Positions 59,266-64,000 of a stretch of DNA of 64,000 nucleotides are shown here, piece by piece. The notes beneath the pieces were generated by a model. That model was not told where the DNA came from. It saw only the letters and a list, made by a program, of their open reading frames with translations, and searched no databases. Source of the DNA: RPQJ01 sp044226195 (GTDB taxonomy: Bacteria > Pseudomonadota > Gammaproteobacteria > Steroidobacterales > Steroidobacteraceae); NCBI GenBank assembly GCA_044226195.1, contig JBGAHO010000003.1:62001-126000 (forward strand), in the 5' to 3' direction. Position 1 is the stretch's first letter; each line of letters begins with the position of its first letter. Position numbers and translations under genes: made by a program.

Positions 59266-60659
59266 GGCGTGTGTTCCCTCCAGCCGCCGCCGAGCACCTT
59301 GAAGAGCGTGACGCGATTGGACTGCTCGGCCCGCCGCGTCGTGATGAGCGCCTGTTGTGCGACGTAGAGCGTGCGCTGCGCGTCGAGCCGCGTGAGGTAA
59401 CTGTCGCGGCCGGCGCGGTACCGGGCATCGGACAGCGCCTCGGACTGCGTCGCCGCGTCCACCACGGCCGCGAGCGCCGTGCGCTGGTCGGCGAGCGTGG
59501 ATTCCAGCGCGAGCGAGTCCGCGACCTCGCGGAACGCCTGCTGGATGGATTTCTCGTAGCTGGCGAGCGCGATGTCACGGTCGGCCTTCGCCACGCCGAG
59601 GTTGGCGCGCAGCCGTCCGCCTTCGAAGATCGGCACGCGAACCGAGGGGATGAAGCTCCAGGTCTGCGTGCCGCCGTCGAACAGGCTCGACAGCTCGCCG
59701 CTGGCCGAGCCGACCGCGCCCGTCAGCGTGATCGACGGGAAGAACGCCGCGCGCGCCGCGCCGATGTCCGCGTTGGCGGCGCGCAGCAGGTGCTCGGACT
59801 GCAGGACGTCCGGGCGGCGCAGGAGCACGGTCGACGGCACGCCCGCCGGCAACGGGTCGAGCTCCGTGACCGATTCGCCCAGCCCGGCCGGCAGCAGGGC
59901 CGCCTCGACCGGCGAGCCGACCAGCACGTCGAGCGCATTCACGTCCTGCGCCACCTGTCCTGCGTAGCGCGCCGCATCCGCGCGTGCACTTTCCACGAGC
60001 GTTCGCGACTGGCTCACGTCGAGCGCCGACACGGCACCGAGCTCGTGTCGCTTCTCCGTGAGGGCATGCGACTCCTCGCGGGTGCGCAGGGTCTCGCGCG
60101 CGACGCGCAGCTGGTCCTGGTCCGCGGCCAGTGTCAGGTAGGCGTTCGCGACCTCTGCGATCAGCGCGAGCTGGGCGCTCCGGCGCGCTTCTTCCTGGGC
60201 GAAGTAGCGCTGCAGGGCCGCCTCGCTCTGGTTGCGCACGCGCCCGAACAGGTCGAGCTCGAAGCCGGTGACGCCGAGGTCGGCCGTGAAGGCTTCGCTG
60301 GTGCCGGCATCGCCCCCACGCCGCGTCATGGTGCCGACGGCGTCGATCGACGGCACGCGGTCGGCGCGCTGCACGCGATACAGCTGGCGCGCGCGCTCCA
60401 CGTTCAGCACGGCCACGCGCAGGTCGCGATTGCCGGTCAGCGCGCGGCCGATCAACTCCTGCAGGTGGGGATCGGTGAAGAACTCGCGCCAGCCGATGTC
60501 GGCGGCGGTGGCGCCCGCGGCGGTCGCCGCCGGCGAGGCCTGCGGCCAGGTCGCGGGGATGCCCGAGTCCGCCTTCGGCAGGGCCGGTTCGAGCACGCCG
60601 CACCCGGCGACGCCGAGCAGCGTCGCGAGCGCCAGTGCGAGCGGGGCCGGATTACGCAT
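59262..60659 (-). CDS. OprM-family outer-membrane efflux lipoprotein
   Basis: The protein has 465 residues. A lipobox ends the signal (ALALATLLGVAGC). The core has ATWPQASPAATAAG, IGWREFFTDPHLQELIGRAL, the TolC-type repeats (GTMTRRGGDAG; LTLTGAVGSASGELSSLFDG) and LLRRPDVLQSEHLLRAANAD IGAARAAFFPS in two pieces. It forms the trimeric exit duct of a tripartite pump. Its start overlaps the RND pump gene's stop by 8 bp, and its stop overlaps the TetR start. Confidence 0.92.
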   Translation of the reverse strand: MRNPAPLALALATLLGVAGCGVLEPALPKADSGIPATWPQASPAATAAGATAADIGWREFFTDPHLQELIGRALTGNRDLRVAVLNVERARQLYRVQRADRVPSIDAVGTMTRRGGDAGTSEAFTADLGVTGFELDLFGRVRNQSEAALQRYFAQEEARRSAQLALIAEVANAYLTLAADQDQLRVARETLRTREESHALTEKRHELGAVSALDVSQSRTLVESARADAARYAGQVAQDVNALDVLVGSPVEAALLPAGLGESVTELDPLPAGVPSTVLLRRPDVLQSEHLLRAANADIGAARAAFFPSITLTGAVGSASGELSSLFDGGTQTWSFIPSVRVPIFEGGRLRANLGVAKADRDIALASYEKSIQQAFREVADSLALESTLADQRTALAAVVDAATQSEALSDARYRAGRDSYLTRLDAQRTLYVAQQALITTRRAEQSNRVTLFKVLGGGWREHTP

Positions 60660-63600
60660 GGTCACCTCCCGTCGAGGCGGCCGCACTCGCATGTGCCTGG
60701 CCGCCGCGCACGAGATAGCGCTCGACCACCACGAAGAACAGCGGAATGAAGAACAGGCCGAGCGTCGTGCCGACGACCATGCCGCCGAGCACGCCCGTGC
60801 CGATGGCGCGCTGCGCACCGGAGCCCGCGCCCGTCGCGAGCGCGAGCGGCAGCACGCCGAGCCCGAACGCGAGCGAGGTCATCAGGATCGGCCGCAGGCG
60901 GTCGCGCACGGCCTGCATCGTCGCCGCGACGAGGTCCATGCCGGTCCGCAGGTTCTCGGTGGCGAACGCGATGATCAGGATCGCGTTCTTGCTGGTCAGG
61001 CCGACGGCCGTGAGCATCGCCACCTGGAAGTACACGTCGCGCTCCATGCCGCGCAGCGTGTTGGCGAGCGTGGCGCCGAGGATGCCGAGCGGCGCGACGA
61101 GCAGCACGGCGGTGGGGATGGTCCAGCTCTCGTACAGCGCCGCGAGGCACAGGAACACCATCAGCAGCGACAGCGTGTACAGCATCGGCGTCTGCGAGCC
61201 GGCCTGCCGCTCCTGGTAGGACAGCGCGGTCCACTCGACGCCGAGCCCCTTTGGCAGCTGCGTGACGAGACGCTCGATCTCGGCCATGGCCTCGCCACTG
61301 CTCACGCCGGGCGCGGCCTCGCCCTGGATCTCGAGCGCGGACACGCCGTTGTAGCGCTCGAGGCGCGGCGAGCCGAAGTCCCAGCGCGTGGTGGCGAAGG
61401 CGCTGAACGGCACCATCTCGCCCTGCGCGTTGCGCACGTACCAGCGCTGGAAGTCCTCGGGGGACATGCGGTACGGGGCGTCGGCCTGCAGGTAGACGCG
61501 CTTCACGCGCCCGCGATCGAGGAAGTCGTCGATGTACTGGCCGCCCCAGGCGGCCGCCAGCGTGCTGTTCACGTCGGCGATCGAGACGCCGGCGGCCGCC
61601 GCGCGCTGCGTGTCGACGTCGACGTGGAACTGCGGCTGGTCCTCCTGGCCGTTCGGCCGCACGTTCGCCAGCTTCTTGCTCTGGCCGGCCAGGCCGAGCA
61701 GCTGGTTGCGCGCCGCGACCAGCCCGTCGTGGCCGAGCCCGGCGTTGTCGGTGAGGAAGAAGTCGAAGCCCGTCGCCGTGCCGAGTTCCGGCATCGCCGG
61801 CGGCGCGAACGCGAAGGCCATCGCGTCCTTGATCTGCATCAGCGCGCCCATCGCGCGACCCGCCACGGCCTTGACGTGCTGCGCGGCGTCGCGGCGCTCG
61901 TCCCAGTCCTTGAGGTTGATGAAGGCGATGCCGTTGTTCTGGCCGGTGCCGCCGAAGCTGAAACCCTGCACGGCGAACACCGACTTCACGGCGGCCTGCT
62001 CGTGCTGCAGGAAGTACTGCTCCAGCTGCGTCATCGAGTGCATCGTGCGTTCCTGCGTGGCGCCGACCGGCGCCACCACCTGCGCGACCAGCGAACCCTG
62101 GTCCTCGTCGGGCAGGAACGCGGTCGGCAGGCGCACGAACAGCACGCCGAGCAGCCCGAGCAGCAGGACGAAGATCGCCAGGTAGCGCCCGCTGCGGCCG
62201 AGCATGCCGGTCACGCCGCTGCGGTAGCGCGCGCTGCTGCGGTCGAACCACTCGTTGAACCGGCGGAAGAACCCGGTCTCGCCGTGGTGGTGGCCCTTCT
62301 CGAGCGGTTTGAGCAGGGTGGCGCACAAGGCCGGCGTCAGCACGATGGCGACCAGCACGGACAGCGCCATGGCCGCGACGATGGTCGCGGAGAACTGCCG
62401 GTAGATGATGCCGGTCGAGCCGCCGAGGAACGCCATCGGCACGAACACCGAGGCCAGCACGAGGCCGATGCCGATGAGCGCGAAGGTGATCTGGTCCATC
62501 GACTTGCGCGTGGCTTCGAGCGGCGACAGCCCTTCCTCGCTCATCAGGCGCTCGACGTTCTCCACCACGACGATCGCATCGTCCACCAGGAGACCGATGG
62601 CGAGCACCATCGCGAACATGGTCAGCATGTTGATCGAGTAGCCGAGTACCGCCAGCACGCCGAACGTGCCGAGCAGCACGATCGGGACCGCGATGGTCGG
62701 GATGAGCGTCGCCCGCAGGTTCTGCAGGAACAGGTACATCACCAGGAACACCAGCACGATCGCCTCGGTCAGCGTCTTCAGCACCTCGACGATCGACTTG
62801 CGCACGAACGGCGTGGTGTCGAAAGGGACGACGGCTTCCATGCCGGCCGGGAAGTACGGCTTCATGCGCTCGAGCTGGGCCTCGACGGCGCGGGCGGTCT
62901 GCAGCGCATTGGCGCCGGTGGCGAGCGAGATGGCCACGCCGGCGGCGGGGTACTTGCCGTTGTAGCGGCTGATGAAGTCGTAGGTCTCCGCACCCAGTTC
63001 GACGCGCGCGACGTCACCGAGCCGCAGCACCGATCCGTCCGCATTGCTGCGCACGACGATGGCGCGGAACTGCTCGGCCGTCTGCAGGCGCTCCTGCGCA
63101 CTGACGGTGGCGTTGAGCTGCTGGCCCGGCACCGCGGGCGTGCCGCCGAGCTGGCCGACGGTCACCTGCGCGTTCTGCGCCTGCACGGCTGCGACGATGT
63201 CCGAGGTGGTCAGCCGGTACGTCTGCAGCTTGCCCGGGTCGAGCCAGATGCGCATCGCGTACTGCGCGCCGAACACCTGGACGTTGCCCACGCCGGGCAC
63301 GCGCGACAGCGGATCGACGACGTTGGCGATGATCCAGTCGGCGATGTCGGCGCGGTTCATGCGCTCGTCGTGCGAGATGAAGCCGACGATCTGCAGGAAG
63401 CCGCTGCGCGACTTGCTGACGTTCACGCCCTGGCGCTGCACGGCCTGCGGCAGCAGCGGCATCGCGAGCTGCAGCTTGTTCTGCACCTGCACCTGCGCGA
63501 TGTCCGGGTCGGTCGCGTTGTCGAACGTCAGCGTGACGCTGGCGCGGCCGCTCGCCTCGCTCGTCGCCGACATGTAGATGAGGCCGTCGAGGCCCTTCAT

Positions 63601-63804
63601 CTTCTGCTCGATGATCTGCGTCACCGAGTCCTCGATGACCTTGGCCGAGGCGCCCGGATAGCTCGCCTGGATGCTGACCGACGGCGGCGCGATGTTCGGG
63701 TACATCGACACCGGCAGGCGCGTGATGGCGACTGCGCCGAACAGCATGATGACGATCGCGATGACCCAGGCGAAGACGGGCCGGTCGATGAAGAAGCGTG
63801 CCAT
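60652..63804 (-). CDS. RND efflux pump inner-membrane subunit (AcrB/MexB HAE1 type)
   Basis: The protein has 1050 residues, full length. MARFFIDRPVFAWVIAIVIM starts it; the proton-relay Asp pair is in GLLVDDAIVVVENVERLM; further family patterns are ATSEASGRASVTLTFDNATD, RPVSRVPGV-like DPLSRVPGVGNVQVFG, FLGGSTGIIYRQFSATI and GVLPLALATGAGSGAQRAIG. It exports drugs or other amphiphilic substrates using proton motive force. It overlaps the OprM-like gene and follows the adaptor gene by 9 bp. Confidence 0.95.
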   Translation of the reverse strand: MARFFIDRPVFAWVIAIVIMLFGAVAITRLPVSMYPNIAPPSVSIQASYPGASAKVIEDSVTQIIEQKMKGLDGLIYMSATSEASGRASVTLTFDNATDPDIAQVQVQNKLQLAMPLLPQAVQRQGVNVSKSRSGFLQIVGFISHDERMNRADIADWIIANVVDPLSRVPGVGNVQVFGAQYAMRIWLDPGKLQTYRLTTSDIVAAVQAQNAQVTVGQLGGTPAVPGQQLNATVSAQERLQTAEQFRAIVVRSNADGSVLRLGDVARVELGAETYDFISRYNGKYPAAGVAISLATGANALQTARAVEAQLERMKPYFPAGMEAVVPFDTTPFVRKSIVEVLKTLTEAIVLVFLVMYLFLQNLRATLIPTIAVPIVLLGTFGVLAVLGYSINMLTMFAMVLAIGLLVDDAIVVVENVERLMSEEGLSPLEATRKSMDQITFALIGIGLVLASVFVPMAFLGGSTGIIYRQFSATIVAAMALSVLVAIVLTPALCATLLKPLEKGHHHGETGFFRRFNEWFDRSSARYRSGVTGMLGRSGRYLAIFVLLLGLLGVLFVRLPTAFLPDEDQGSLVAQVVAPVGATQERTMHSMTQLEQYFLQHEQAAVKSVFAVQGFSFGGTGQNNGIAFINLKDWDERRDAAQHVKAVAGRAMGALMQIKDAMAFAFAPPAMPELGTATGFDFFLTDNAGLGHDGLVAARNQLLGLAGQSKKLANVRPNGQEDQPQFHVDVDTQRAAAAGVSIADVNSTLAAAWGGQYIDDFLDRGRVKRVYLQADAPYRMSPEDFQRWYVRNAQGEMVPFSAFATTRWDFGSPRLERYNGVSALEIQGEAAPGVSSGEAMAEIERLVTQLPKGLGVEWTALSYQERQAGSQTPMLYTLSLLMVFLCLAALYESWTIPTAVLLVAPLGILGATLANTLRGMERDVYFQVAMLTAVGLTSKNAILIIAFATENLRTGMDLVAATMQAVRDRLRPILMTSLAFGLGVLPLALATGAGSGAQRAIGTGVLGGMVVGTTLGLFFIPLFFVVVERYLVRGGQAHASAAASTGGDHA

Positions 63805-63813
63805 GTCGAGGGC

Positions 63814-64000
63814 CTACTTCGCCGCCGCCGCGCCTGCCGCCGGCGGTGTCGGCTGGGTGCCGGCCTCGGTCGGCTGCACGGGCGCGCCGGGGCGGATCTT
63901 CTGCAGCCCCTCGACGATCACCCGGTCGCCCGCGGCCAGCCCGTCCTCCACGAGCCACTGGTCGCCCACCGTGCGACTCACGCGCACGCTGCGCACCTCG
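63814..64000 (-). CDS. RND periplasmic adaptor subunit, C-terminal part (start outside window)
   Basis: This is the C-terminal 61 or so residues of a membrane fusion protein; the gene continues past the window edge. VRVSRTVGDQWLVEDGLAAG, DRVIVEGLQKIRPGAPVQPT matches the C-terminal beta-barrel end of AcrA/MexA-type adaptors, followed by a Pro/Ala tail. It is the first visible gene of the pump operon and links the RND pump to the OprM-like channel. Confidence 0.85.
   Translation of the reverse strand, partial: EVRSVRVSRTVGDQWLVEDGLAAGDRVIVEGLQKIRPGAPVQPTEAGTQPTPPAAGAAAAK

Overview
The window is a high-GC (roughly two-thirds G+C by eye), densely coded chromosomal segment of a Gram-negative proteobacterium. 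TonB-dependent receptors, lipoproteins with lipoboxes, an AcrB/OprM-type RND pump, GspA/GspB, YgiQ, a YebC-family regulator, DinB and dispersed GGGGACATTCCTC palindromes together suggest a gammaproteobacterium near the Xanthomonadales, Nevskiales or Steroidobacterales. That placement is inference. I saw no tRNA, rRNA, CRISPR array, intact transposase, integrase or phage gene.

Layout. (1) 1-4637: the end of a 2OG-Fe(II) oxygenase, a convergent SGNH/TPR protein, and a divergent three-gene unit of carbamoyltransferase, SxtJ-like membrane protein and a 50-residue DUF5989/SxtK-like peptide. (2) 4638-18129: a co-directional maltodextrin locus. It encodes a lipoprotein alpha-amylase, ABC ATPase, binding protein, an unusually long MalF, MalG, two secreted glucodextranase-C/DOMON-like proteins around a large outer-membrane barrel, and amylomaltase MalQ. 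Together these would cut, bind, import and rearrange alpha-glucans. (3) 18130-29544: small envelope proteins, a Tat-type aldo/keto reductase overlapping a TonB receptor that lacks a signal peptide, a 32-residue lysine-rich protein, YgiQ (with a palindromic element in frame), two methyltransferases, a YebC-family regulator, and a second TonB receptor.

(4) 29545-33900: a candidate structured RNA with a strong terminator, then a bactofilin-like lipoprotein, an HEAGH membrane protein, a YdcZ-type transporter, a peroxiredoxin-like protein, a DUF4136-like lipoprotein and a host-attachment-type protein. (5) 34022-43481: a multidomain signalling protein with a degenerate HD-GYP domain, a beta-CASP nuclease, a receiver-like/TM/TonB fusion, hydrolases and an EEP-family protein. 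(6) 43487-48086: a small cysteine-containing protein, a GcvA-like LysR regulator, GNAT, RidA, lipocalin, rhodanese and a Cys/Met-metabolism PLP enzyme. (7) 48083-55191: a FakA-FakB (DAK2-DegV) fusion, an isolated GspB/GspA pair, DinB and a DUF4286/DUF3667 membrane protein. (8) 55229-64000: a PcaD-like hydrolase, a FadE-type acyl-CoA dehydrogenase, and an overlapping RND pump operon running adaptor, AcrB-like pump, OprM-like channel, TetR, cut off at the window edge.

The most distinctive genome-scale signal is a palindromic repeat with ends ATAGGGGACATTCCTCTT at four loci. Its own TAG is the stop codon of five genes, usually preceded by an A-run that gives the protein a C-terminal lysine. The other main candidates for new biology are the maltodextrin locus with its sensor-like MalF extension, the carbamoyltransferase/SxtJ/SxtK module, the receiver-TonB fusion and the candidate RNA at 29600-29805.
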